A stretch of 64,000 nucleotides of DNA, taken from assembly GCF_042429235.1 (NCBI RefSeq), contig NZ_JBHMBA010000007.1. One strand, 5' to 3'. Shown here one piece after another: positions 1 through 7,140 of this stretch (positions are counted from its first letter, which is position 1; each line of letters starts with the position of its first letter). Below the pieces are notes generated by a model that had not been told where the DNA came from, did no database searches, and saw nothing but the letters and a program-made list of their open reading frames with translations. This DNA comes from Arthrobacter_B citreus. Its GTDB lineage: Bacteria > Actinomycetota > Actinomycetes > Actinomycetales > Micrococcaceae. The translations under genes and the position numbers were made by a program.

Positions 1-687
1 GGCCGACTGCGGAATGACGTCAAAGCCGATAAAGAGGAACGGGACGACGACGAGTACTGCGAAGAACCCGTTCATGCCGCCGTTGAACCACGGTTCCATG
101 TTGGCAACGGACCCGCCGGTGAATGAGCCGGCAATCATGACCACTCCGATGGCCAGAAGGAACAGGACGACGAAGGTCTGCACAATCCCGGCTTCCTTCA
201 CGCCCCGGATATTGATCCAGGTGATCAGGACAGCAGCAATGGCGCCGACCAGCGCCCAGGTCAGGTGCACTTCAAAGCCGGCGACTTCCCATAGCGGAAT
301 CTGGCTTAGGTCGGGAAAAATGTATTCCGCCGTCCGCGGCAGTGCCACGGCTTCAAAGGCGACGATGGTGACGTATCCGCCGATGATGGCCCAGGACCCG
401 ATGAAGGAAATCCGTGGTCCCATCGCGCTCATGATGTAGTTGTGTTCGCCGCCGGCCTTTGGCATGGCGGCGCACAGTTCCGCATAGGTCAGGCCGACGA
501 CGGACATGATGATCCCGCCGGCCACCATCGCGGCTGCCGCGCCCATGGTTCCTGCTGACTCCAGCCAACCTCCGGTCAGGACCACCCAGCCGAAGCCGAT
601 CATCGCACCGAAACCGATGGCCAGGACATCCAGCCTGCCCAGCACTTTTTTCAGGGAAGGTTCCGTTCCCGGCTGCATGGTCGTCAT
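1..687 (-). CDS. Amino-acid permease, APC superfamily (partial, N-terminal 229 residues)
   Basis: The gene runs off the left edge, so only the first 229 residues are visible. They begin MTTMQPGTEPSLKKV and contain a glycine-rich first membrane segment (GFGAMIGFGWV) followed by several hydrophobic segments. This is the usual start of APC-family secondary amino-acid transporters in the inner membrane. The last visible residues, GFDVIPQSA, match a conserved stretch of a helix in this family. A purine-rich AAAGAGG lies about 6 bases before the ATG at 687. The substrate cannot be read from the sequence. Family assignment is firm. Confidence 0.85.
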   Translation of the reverse strand, partial: MTTMQPGTEPSLKKVLGRLDVLAIGFGAMIGFGWVVLTGGWLESAGTMGAAAAMVAGGIIMSVVGLTYAELCAAMPKAGGEHNYIMSAMGPRISFIGSWAIIGGYVTIVAFEAVALPRTAEYIFPDLSQIPLWEVAGFEVHLTWALVGAIAAVLITWINIRGVKEAGIVQTFVVLFLLAIGVVMIAGSFTGGSVANMEPWFNGGMNGFFAVLVVVPFLFIGFDVIPQSA

Positions 688-784
688 GGCGAGACCTCTT
701 TCCGTTGAGAATTCCCGTGCTCAGTGGCGGGCGCGATGTGGGGATAGGGTATAGCTCCCATTGGGCCCAGGAAAGATGTGAACA

Positions 785-1099
785 ATGATCAGCTTTGAAG
801 AGGCCCGGCACATTGCCTATAGGTCTTTGGCCAAGAAATGGGCCGGAGATTACCGGGGTACCTATATGGTGGCGGCTTACGGGTTTGAGAACGAGGACGT
901 GTGGGTTCTTATCGATGGAGCACGGGAATCGCTTATTGATGCGGAATCCGGATTTGAGCCCGTCGGCCGGGGTGTAACGCTCGTCGATAAGGCGTCCGGC
1001 CGACTGTTCTTCCGCAATTATCTGGAAGATATGGAGTGGTTCAATGCGATGAGCAAAGTGGGCATCCATCCGGAAGATCCGGACGATTCCCTATCCTGA
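785..1099 (+). CDS. Small conserved-looking protein, function unknown (YrhB/Imm35-like pattern)
   Basis: This 104-residue protein starts MISFEEARHIAYRSL after an AGGAAAG ribosome binding site. It has no signal peptide or membrane segment. Its layout, an N-terminal helix with EEA, a central tryptophan-containing strand (VWVLIDG), then VDKASGRLFF and a C-terminal helix, resembles the YrhB/immunity-protein-35 fold, but I could not confirm this. The gene is divergent from the permease at 1-687. It converges with the HNH gene, and the two reading frames overlap by 9 bases at 1091-1099. No polymorphic toxin gene is visible beside it, so an immunity role would be speculation. Confidence 0.7.
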   Translation: MISFEEARHIAYRSLAKKWAGDYRGTYMVAAYGFENEDVWVLIDGARESLIDAESGFEPVGRGVTLVDKASGRLFFRNYLEDMEWFNAMSKVGIHPEDPDDSLS

Positions 1100-2587
1100 C
1101 CTGGCTCTGTTGCCCGGACAACACGGAGGGGCCGGCCTGGATCCGGGCAAGGGCGGTGCGGTGGATCGGTAGACATGTCCGGTGGGCGTGAGTGTTTCCA
1201 CCGTATGGATGACCGGAGGCGTATGGATGGCCGGAGGACCGTTCGGAACAACAGCCTTCGGAGCCGGAGACTCAATGGGCGGTGTTGGTGGTCCGTCAAG
1301 GGTGCGTGTGGTCCAACCCGGTGCTTCCTTGGCCTGGTTGCAGGCCTCGCATAAGCCCTGGATGTTCTCTGCACTGGTGGTTCCGCCGGCCCGGACCGGG
1401 CGGATGTGGTCAAAGTGCCGGATCGGAGCACCGCACCACGGCATCCGGCATACCTGGTCTCTGGCCGCGATGAACCGGGCCAAGCCCTCGGGCACCAGCC
1501 GGGCACGGGAATCCACGCCCACCAGCTGTCCGGTGGATGGTGCCGTGTAAAGCCGCCGCAACCAGATGCGTGCTGATTTGTCCGGGTCGGCCGGCTTTCC
1601 CGAAGGTTTAACCGGGTCCGCGGGCATCCCCAAGGCTGTGTTCCGGGAAGCTGCGCCGCTGGCGGTTGAGTTCCGGCGGATCAGGTCCCGTGCCGTTTGT
1701 GCGGGCAGCATCCCGTAGCCGGGCAGCACGGCCGGTTCCGCGGTTCCGGCCAGCAGGGCCCGGTCCGTCATGATCAGCTGCACCTCGATCCGCACATCCT
1801 CGGCCCTGACTTGTCCGGTGGTGCGTTCCACCAGGGTGTCGGCCATGATCTGGCCCTTGGTCCGCGGGTCCCCGGCAGCGCGGAGCCGGTCCGCTTCCCG
1901 GGTCAGCGCCGCATACACTCCCACGCCCTGGCCCACGGGCAGCAGTGCGGTCAGATAGGTCATGGTGTCCGGTGCTGGACGGCAGGACACAAACCGCTCC
2001 GAGACGGCATGCGCGGCACGGTTGACCACGGCGTGCGGATCCATGGCGTAGGACAGGGTCTTGATTTTGGCGATCAGCGCCCGGTCCCCGAGCTGCTCGA
2101 GCTCATCCAGGTTCCCGGCAATGACTTCGTCAACCTTCTGCCGGTCCGTCAGGGACAGGCACGCGGTCTCCCGGACCAACAGGGTGGCCCGCCATTCGCT
2201 GATCACTCCGAGGGTCAAGGCGTGCAGGGTGTGGGGCATTTCTCGGGTCAGGATCCGTGCCAGACCCAGCAGCCGGGTTCCGCGGTGCGGGGACTCGCGG
2301 CGGGCGAACCCGATTTGGGCTCCGACACCTTTGCCGAGCTGGTCGGCTTTCACTCCGGCTGCCGCTTGGGAGCGCCGGGTCATTGCGTCGAAGATTGCCG
2401 TTGCCCGGGCCTGGGCTGCCGAGGCGGCTGCCTTGAGTTCCTCCAACGCCCGAATGGAATCAATCAACCCGGCCAGCAGCGCAGCTTCTGCCGCAACGGG
2501 CTTCCCGGAACAGCCGGCAGGGGCGAGTCCGGAGGCCTTGGCGCCCTCCGGGTTGTGCTCCGTGCTGTCCTTCTTGACCCCGTACAT
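1091..2587 (-). CDS. DUF222 / HNH endonuclease signature protein (13E12-type)
   Basis: This is a 498-residue protein of the DUF222-HNH family that is abundant and often multicopy in Micrococcales and Mycobacteria. The DUF222 region covers roughly residues 30-350 and is rich in charged helices. The HNH part lies at about residues 380-425, with two CxxC-like zinc ligand pairs (CRMPWC and CEAC), the DH of HFDHIRP, and the asparagine and lysine of CNQAK. The remaining 70 residues are a proline-rich, probably disordered tail. There is no ribosome binding site before the ATG; instead a TAAAAT -10 element sits 7 bases upstream, which suits a leaderless transcript. The target and biological role of this family are not established. 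Confidence 0.88.
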   Translation of the reverse strand: MYGVKKDSTEHNPEGAKASGLAPAGCSGKPVAAEAALLAGLIDSIRALEELKAAASAAQARATAIFDAMTRRSQAAAGVKADQLGKGVGAQIGFARRESPHRGTRLLGLARILTREMPHTLHALTLGVISEWRATLLVRETACLSLTDRQKVDEVIAGNLDELEQLGDRALIAKIKTLSYAMDPHAVVNRAAHAVSERFVSCRPAPDTMTYLTALLPVGQGVGVYAALTREADRLRAAGDPRTKGQIMADTLVERTTGQVRAEDVRIEVQLIMTDRALLAGTAEPAVLPGYGMLPAQTARDLIRRNSTASGAASRNTALGMPADPVKPSGKPADPDKSARIWLRRLYTAPSTGQLVGVDSRARLVPEGLARFIAARDQVCRMPWCGAPIRHFDHIRPVRAGGTTSAENIQGLCEACNQAKEAPGWTTRTLDGPPTPPIESPAPKAVVPNGPPAIHTPPVIHTVETLTPTGHVYRSTAPPLPGSRPAPPCCPGNRARSG

Positions 2588-2600
2588 GTGTTCTATTTTA
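2588..2600 (-). promoter_or_regulatory. -10 element placed for leaderless transcription of the HNH gene
   Basis: On the minus strand TAAAAT (2600-2595) is followed by exactly 7 bases and then the ATG at 2587. This is the TANNNT-N7-ATG arrangement common for leaderless mRNAs in actinobacteria. No good -35 box or Shine-Dalgarno sequence is present. The promoter role is inferred from spacing alone. Confidence 0.5.
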
Positions 2601-2711
2601 TGTGATTCAGCCCACCAGATGGCCGGTCATGGGCAAAAGTGCCTACCGGACTTCTCTTAGTAATTACTCGCGTAATGGCTGCCGTGCGCACTCGAGGAGC
2701 TCGCTGCCAAT

Positions 2712-2756
2712 AGCCGGCAACGCCAGTCCGCCTGGGGCATTCGGGCGTTGCCGGCT
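2712..2756 (-). terminator. Hairpin downstream of the lipoprotein gene
   Basis: There is a perfect 13-base-pair inverted repeat: AGCCGGCAACGCC at 2712-2724 pairs with GGCGTTGCCGGCT at 2744-2756, around a 19-base loop. It begins 16 bases beyond the stop codon of the gene at 2773. No U-tract follows on the minus strand, so it could stabilise the mRNA end rather than terminate by itself. Confidence 0.5.
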
Positions 2757-2772
2757 TCTGGCCAGTGCAGTT

Positions 2773-3387
2773 CTACTGGCCAACCTGAATCCGCGCTGCT
2801 TCCTGCAGCAGTGGGTTGGTCACCGTCACTGTGGCAACCCCAGGGGCCATATCGAAGGCGACGTAGCCGCGGGACTTGTCGCCCGGCAGGACCTCGCCGG
2901 AACCCAGCTGACCGTCGGCAAACAGGTACATTTCGCCGGCCCTGCCATCGGCGTCCTTAGCGTTGAAGTACAACGGATTAGCGGAGGTAACACCTTTTTC
3001 GGTTTCCCACAGAACATCCAGCAGCAGGAACCCGCCATTCTGTGCAGCGGGAGCGAAGGACTCAGCGCTGACGGTGTCCGTGAACTCCGCAGAAACAACC
3101 GTGATCCTAGCGGTATTTCCACCACCCATGTCGGCGGTGAATGGAACGCCGACGGCCGGGCCCGCAGGCGCCGATGTTGCTTCGGCAACCGGTGCCTCAC
3201 TTGCTCCGGCGCTGGGGGTAGTCACGACATCCTGGTTGGCATCCCCCGTCGAGCTGTCTGACCCACAGGACCCAAGAGTGATTCCGAGGACCAGCACAGC
3301 GGCCGGAACGACAAACCGCTTCTTCTTGAAGATGGGGGTGCGGGGCATACGGGCCTCATTTTCGGGGTTGGACAATTTCTTGCTCAT
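2773..3387 (-). CDS. Predicted lipoprotein, DUF4352-like beta-sandwich
   Basis: This 204-residue protein has a basic N-terminus (KKKRF), a hydrophobic segment at residues 25-38 and a lipobox LGSC with the cysteine at residue 41, so it is probably lipid-anchored on the outside of the membrane. A Ser/Thr/Ala/Pro-rich linker follows. The C-terminal ~120 residues look like the Ig-like DUF4352 domain, with the LLLDVLWETEKG strand near the middle. The start is supported by GAAAGGAAA upstream of the ATG at 3387. It is the last gene of a three-gene run with the two membrane proteins upstream (spacing 51 bases). The function is unknown. Confidence 0.72.
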   Translation of the reverse strand: MSKKLSNPENEARMPRTPIFKKKRFVVPAAVLVLGITLGSCGSDSSTGDANQDVVTTPSAGASEAPVAEATSAPAGPAVGVPFTADMGGGNTARITVVSAEFTDTVSAESFAPAAQNGGFLLLDVLWETEKGVTSANPLYFNAKDADGRAGEMYLFADGQLGSGEVLPGDKSRGYVAFDMAPGVATVTVTNPLLQEAARIQVGQ

Positions 3388-3438
3388 TGGATTTCCTTTC
3401 AGAAGAGATGAATTATTCGAAGGATCTGGGGCAGACGC

Positions 3439-4152
3439 TTACTGCTTCTCCCATGTACCGCAGCGGGCTGATTTGAAGTCCTGGCCATCGGCCAACGTGA
3501 CTACGGGGTGGCCGCCGCCGGGAATGTCGTTTTCGAGGATGTCCGCACCGTTGGAGCCGCTGCGGTAAATCCCCCAGTAACAGTTGGACCCGACGGGCTG
3601 TGACGTGCGGTATGTGCCGGGCGCAATATCAGGTCCCACCACCCAGGTCCCGTCGCCCACGGTGTTGGCAGCCTTGGTCTTTTCAGCTCCGGTTACCGCT
3701 TCTTCTCGGACTTTGACTGCTTGTTCCGCTGCTTTGACCTTCTCCTCCGCGGTGGCGGCGGCAGCTTCCCGCTTCTCGACGTCGGTTTCCCGTTTACGGA
3801 TGCCGCCCGCCATAACGTCATAGTCTTTTTGAAGCGCTTCGTAGTCCGACGTGAGCTCTGTCAGTTCCGATTCGGCTGCCGTCTTTGAGGCTTCAACTGC
3901 TGCGTACTCTTCGCTGCCGGTTGGGTCCACCAGGGCAGCTCCGGCCACGGCACCCCCGGAAAGGAGCACGACGCCGGTCAAGGCCAACGCCCAGGCCTTG
4001 CCTTTGCGCTTCTTTGTGGATCGGCCGCTAAGGGCGGACTCCGCCCCTGCCGGCTCCGCATTCTCCGGCGGCGCGGGCGGTGCTGCTGAATATGGTCCTT
4101 CGACGACACCAATCGCGTCCGTGTCTCGACCCACCTCTGGCTTATCGGTCAT
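3439..4152 (-). CDS. Single-pass membrane protein with coiled coil and C-terminal GTWxVGxDIxPGTYR domain
   Basis: This 237-residue protein has a proline-rich cytoplasmic N-terminus, one membrane helix at about residues 51-70, and an external coiled coil of roughly 90 residues full of Ala, Glu and Lys. A compact C-terminal domain follows, beginning GDGTWVVGPDIAPGTYR and holding two cysteines (NCYW and RCGTW) that may form a disulfide. That domain recurs in exported actinobacterial proteins; no enzymatic activity is known to me. I chose the ATG at 4152 because AGGAG lies 7 bases upstream; a start 10 codons earlier would overlap the preceding gene. The spacing to the upstream stop is 10 bases, so the genes are co-transcribed. 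Confidence 0.75.
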   Translation of the reverse strand: MTDKPEVGRDTDAIGVVEGPYSAAPPAPPENAEPAGAESALSGRSTKKRKGKAWALALTGVVLLSGGAVAGAALVDPTGSEEYAAVEASKTAAESELTELTSDYEALQKDYDVMAGGIRKRETDVEKREAAAATAEEKVKAAEQAVKVREEAVTGAEKTKAANTVGDGTWVVGPDIAPGTYRTSQPVGSNCYWGIYRSGSNGADILENDIPGGGHPVVTLADGQDFKSARCGTWEKQ

Positions 4153-4162
4153 GGCGCTGCTC

Positions 4163-4807
4163 CTAGTTGTCCGCAATTTCAATGACTATGTTGAGACCGC
4201 TGTCGGGGTGGTAGCCCCAGGAAGCAGTGAACTTGTCCCAGTCCGCACTCTGCCGTCCGTCCAGGGCCCGGGTTGTCCCGATCCGGGTTTCCACGCTGTC
4301 GGGAACCTCCAGCTCAGCAAGCACGCAGGAGATATCTGCGTATTCAGCGCCGGCCGAGTCCTCACCTTCGCTGCTCATGGAGATCGATTGCCCGTTGTCG
4401 CCGAGGTCAATGCCGAAGGTCTCCAGAACACTGCACGCCTCAGCTGCGGCTTCAATGGCATTGGACGTGAAGGGAAGGTTGATTTGTCCCAGTCCAATTC
4501 CCACAAGCACACCGATGCCGAGACCTGCGGCCCCGAATACCAGGTGCCTGCGGCTGGAGCGCGTCGGAGTTGTCTCCGGTCCGCTGTTGGAGGCAGCCAC
4601 ATCCTGGCCAACGGGTGGAGCAGGAGGTGCCGGCGGAACATTCTGCCGGCGGCCTTCGGACGGTGTTGTGCTCATCGATCCCGCTGTTTTGGCTTCAGGT
4701 GTCACCGGAGGCCAGATACCCGGTGACCCTGACGCGGGCGATGACTGGCCGCCCTGGGGCTTGGCTGTATTCAGCGGTATTTCGCCGGCTTCTCGATGCT
4801 GGGACAT
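4163..4807 (-). CDS. Single-pass membrane protein, unknown function
   Basis: This 214-residue protein begins MSQHREAGEIPLN, and AGGAG lies 8 bases before the ATG at 4807. It has a long Pro/Ser/Gly-rich N-terminal stretch, a basic patch (RSSRRH), and one glycine-rich membrane helix at about residues 90-106. The extracellular domain carries two cysteines (EACSVLE and DISCVLAEL) that could pair. It heads the three-gene run 4807-2773, in which every product is exported or anchored. The protein family is not recognised. Tryptophans in the final third (ADWDKFTASWGYHP) suggest a folded domain. Confidence 0.7.
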   Translation of the reverse strand: MSQHREAGEIPLNTAKPQGGQSSPASGSPGIWPPVTPEAKTAGSMSTTPSEGRRQNVPPAPPAPPVGQDVAASNSGPETTPTRSSRRHLVFGAAGLGIGVLVGIGLGQINLPFTSNAIEAAAEACSVLETFGIDLGDNGQSISMSSEGEDSAGAEYADISCVLAELEVPDSVETRIGTTRALDGRQSADWDKFTASWGYHPDSGLNIVIEIADN

Positions 4808-4946
4808 GACTTCTTCTCCTGATGGACAACAAATAAGCGTTGGATGCGAAGCGGAAGCCGTTCCCCCCACTAACGTGCAACGGCTTCCGCTCCAGCAGAA
4901 CCAACGCCTGGCGTTTGTCCTGCCCTATGAACCTAGGCTGGCTTGG

Positions 4947-4975
4947 TTGAGATTGCGGCAAGGAATCGTGATAAC
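4947..4975 (+). promoter_or_regulatory. Candidate promoter of the type I restriction operon
   Basis: TTGAGA (4947-4952) is separated by 17 bases from GATAAC (4970-4975), giving a plausible -35/-10 pair about 92 bases before the first gene of the operon. The -10 box is contained in the inverted repeat at 4969-4986. This was found by eye; no transcription start evidence is available. Confidence 0.4.
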
Positions 4976-4986
4976 CCCCCTTATCA
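4969..4986. promoter_or_regulatory. Inverted repeat TGATAA-N6-TTATCA, candidate operator
   Basis: Perfect 6-base arms flank a run of six C residues. The left arm overlaps the candidate -10 box, a position where a bound dimeric repressor would block transcription. The first protein of the operon has an N-terminal helix-turn-helix and would be an obvious candidate ligand; that link is inference. Confidence 0.4.
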
Positions 4987-5067
4987 GGGTCAGCCGCCCA
5001 AAAATCACCGTATGAACTACGCTGATGAGATCGAGAGCACATATGTATTTCCGGGAAAGGAGCAGCG

Positions 5068-7140
5068 ATGATTCGTCCAGACGACCAATTGCTGATCTCT
5101 TTGCCGGATATAGCGCTTCTCGCCAGGGTTAGACGCCCAGTCGTGAGCATGTGGAGATCCCGCACCAAGGAATCCCCGCACCCGTTTCCCCAGCCCCAGC
5201 AAAACGCTCGGGGACAGGACCTCTTCGATGCCTTTGAGGTGGCCCGGTGGCTTGTTGACACCGGTCATGGAAATAACCGCCAGGCGCTCGACGACGTCGC
5301 CTCCTTCACCGCAGTGACAGGCGTAGCGGCCCAGGGCGAGGACCTGTTCAATGCACTCACCGCGCTACTCGCCCTCCGGGTCCTCTCCGGCACTCAGCTC
5401 ACCGGCTTGGACAGTGCAGATCTGCTGGACGCAGCGGACGATCAGGATCCGGATAACGTACTCCTCTACAGCGAACTCGAACACGTCAAGCCTGATCTCG
5501 GGGCACTGGCCCGCTACGCTGATCTGCTGGTGGACGGCGCCTATCACCCGGCGGCGGCGTTCGAGAAGCTCATGACCGACCGGTTCCGGGCCGGGCTGCG
5601 GCAGCACGCCGGTATCGCGCTGGCCGATCAAGCAACGGAGATGGTCGCAGCCATCGCCGCTGAACTGGCCGCCGGCCTGCCGGAAACACCGGTCTTCGCC
5701 GACCCTACCAACGGCGGCAGCGATCTCCTGATGGCGGTGGCTCGACGGATGGGCGATGCTGAGGATGTTGTCCTCATGACCGGATCGAACGACGACGGCG
5801 ACGCCCGGCTGGCACGCCGTCGGCTCTGTGTACACGGAGTCGGCCGAGGACAGCTGGATGTCGACGCGAACGGCGAGTTTTCGCTCTCCTGCCCAGCCGT
5901 CCTCGTGGCCCAGTACCCGGCTCCCGGCACTCCGGTGATGGACGCGCTGCAGATGCTGTCAGCGGTGGAGCACATTCAACTGCAGATGGGTGAAGATCAA
6001 CGTGCCGTCATCATCGCGCCGGCCGTCGCCCTGACTGAGCCGCTGCGGGGCGAGGCCGAAAACGTCCGCTCCGATCTCCTGCGCTCCGGAAGGCTCCGCG
6101 CCGTGGTGAAACTGCCCCAGGGATTGCTCCTCAGCAAATCCCGGCAGGCGCTGGCACTGTGGGTACTGGGTCCTGCCCACCGCTCCGTTGAAGACACGGC
6201 GAAGTGGACTATGGTCGCTGATCTGGGCAGCGCCCATCTTTCACAGGATGTAGTGCAGGATCTGGTGGGCGATATTTCGGCCGCGATGGGAACGCTGGCG
6301 CAGATCCGGGCTCACTCGTTCCGCTTTGCACATCTGTCCCTTACCCGTGTTCTGCTCGCCTCGCGGGGTTCGCTCGTCGGGGCAGCAATGGCCTCAAGTG
6401 GCCGCAAAAAACTTGCTGGCCCCGAAGCAGCGCTGCGGGCAGATGACCTGCTAGCCCAACTGAACACTCCGACCGCGCCCGACCTCCTCGACCGCTATTC
6501 GGTCGAGTCTGTGTCGGACCACCGGGCTGTCGCTCCCCTGACGGGAGCCACGGCGGGAAAGTCATCACCGATCCAGGACCTGCTGGCTTCCAAACGGCTG
6601 ATGTACCGGCAGGGACACCGGCTGGATCCGGAGCATTTGGCCCGGGACCGGGGCGTCAGGGTGATCGGTCCGGAGGAAGTCTTCGGCACCCTGACCATGG
6701 GATCCCGGAGCATCGACCTCCTCGTGCTGGCGGATGCCTATCCGGCTGCACGCGTCACCGAACCCGGGGACGTGGTGTTCTGTACCAGCCCCCGGCCTGC
6801 CGCCGTCGTCGATACGGAGGGATCCGCCGTCGTGCTCTACCCGGCGCGCGTCCTACGCATTGACCGGACCAACGACGGCGGGCTGCATCCGCACGTCCTG
6901 GCAGCGGATATCAATGCCGTGCCCTCCGGGGACGGCAGCTGGAAGCGGTGGCCCGTGCGCCGGATGGACCAGGGGCAGGAGATGCTCACCGCGGTCCTGA
7001 CCGAGCTGGCGCAACAGCGTGACGCCGCCCGCAAACGGCTCCAACAGCTCGAGGAACTCACTACGCTGGTCTTGGACGGCGTAGCCGGAGGAACCCTCAC
7101 CGTGACAAACACTTACGCCGCAATGGAAGGAAACAGCTAG
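5068..7140 (+). CDS. HTH / degenerate N6-adenine methylase / specificity-like fusion heading the hsd operon
   Basis: This 690-residue protein is preceded by AAAGGAG 6 bases before the ATG. Residues 8-40 look like a helix-turn-helix (LPDIALLARVRRPVVSMWRSR region). Residues ~150-420 follow the fold order of HsdM-type methylases, but the SAM motif is DPTNGGSD (from D212) instead of DPxCGSG, and where the catalytic NPPF/Y should be there is AQYP (281-284). It is therefore probably catalytically dead. Residues ~500-660 resemble a type I target-recognition domain and end in a coiled coil (QQRDAARKRLQQLEE). Its stop overlaps the GTG of hsdM by one base, so the two are translationally coupled. A regulatory or accessory DNA-recognition role in the restriction system is inferred. 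Confidence 0.75.
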   Translation: MIRPDDQLLISLPDIALLARVRRPVVSMWRSRTKESPHPFPQPQQNARGQDLFDAFEVARWLVDTGHGNNRQALDDVASFTAVTGVAAQGEDLFNALTALLALRVLSGTQLTGLDSADLLDAADDQDPDNVLLYSELEHVKPDLGALARYADLLVDGAYHPAAAFEKLMTDRFRAGLRQHAGIALADQATEMVAAIAAELAAGLPETPVFADPTNGGSDLLMAVARRMGDAEDVVLMTGSNDDGDARLARRRLCVHGVGRGQLDVDANGEFSLSCPAVLVAQYPAPGTPVMDALQMLSAVEHIQLQMGEDQRAVIIAPAVALTEPLRGEAENVRSDLLRSGRLRAVVKLPQGLLLSKSRQALALWVLGPAHRSVEDTAKWTMVADLGSAHLSQDVVQDLVGDISAAMGTLAQIRAHSFRFAHLSLTRVLLASRGSLVGAAMASSGRKKLAGPEAALRADDLLAQLNTPTAPDLLDRYSVESVSDHRAVAPLTGATAGKSSPIQDLLASKRLMYRQGHRLDPEHLARDRGVRVIGPEEVFGTLTMGSRSIDLLVLADAYPAARVTEPGDVVFCTSPRPAAVVDTEGSAVVLYPARVLRIDRTNDGGLHPHVLAADINAVPSGDGSWKRWPVRRMDQGQEMLTAVLTELAQQRDAARKRLQQLEELTTLVLDGVAGGTLTVTNTYAAMEGNS

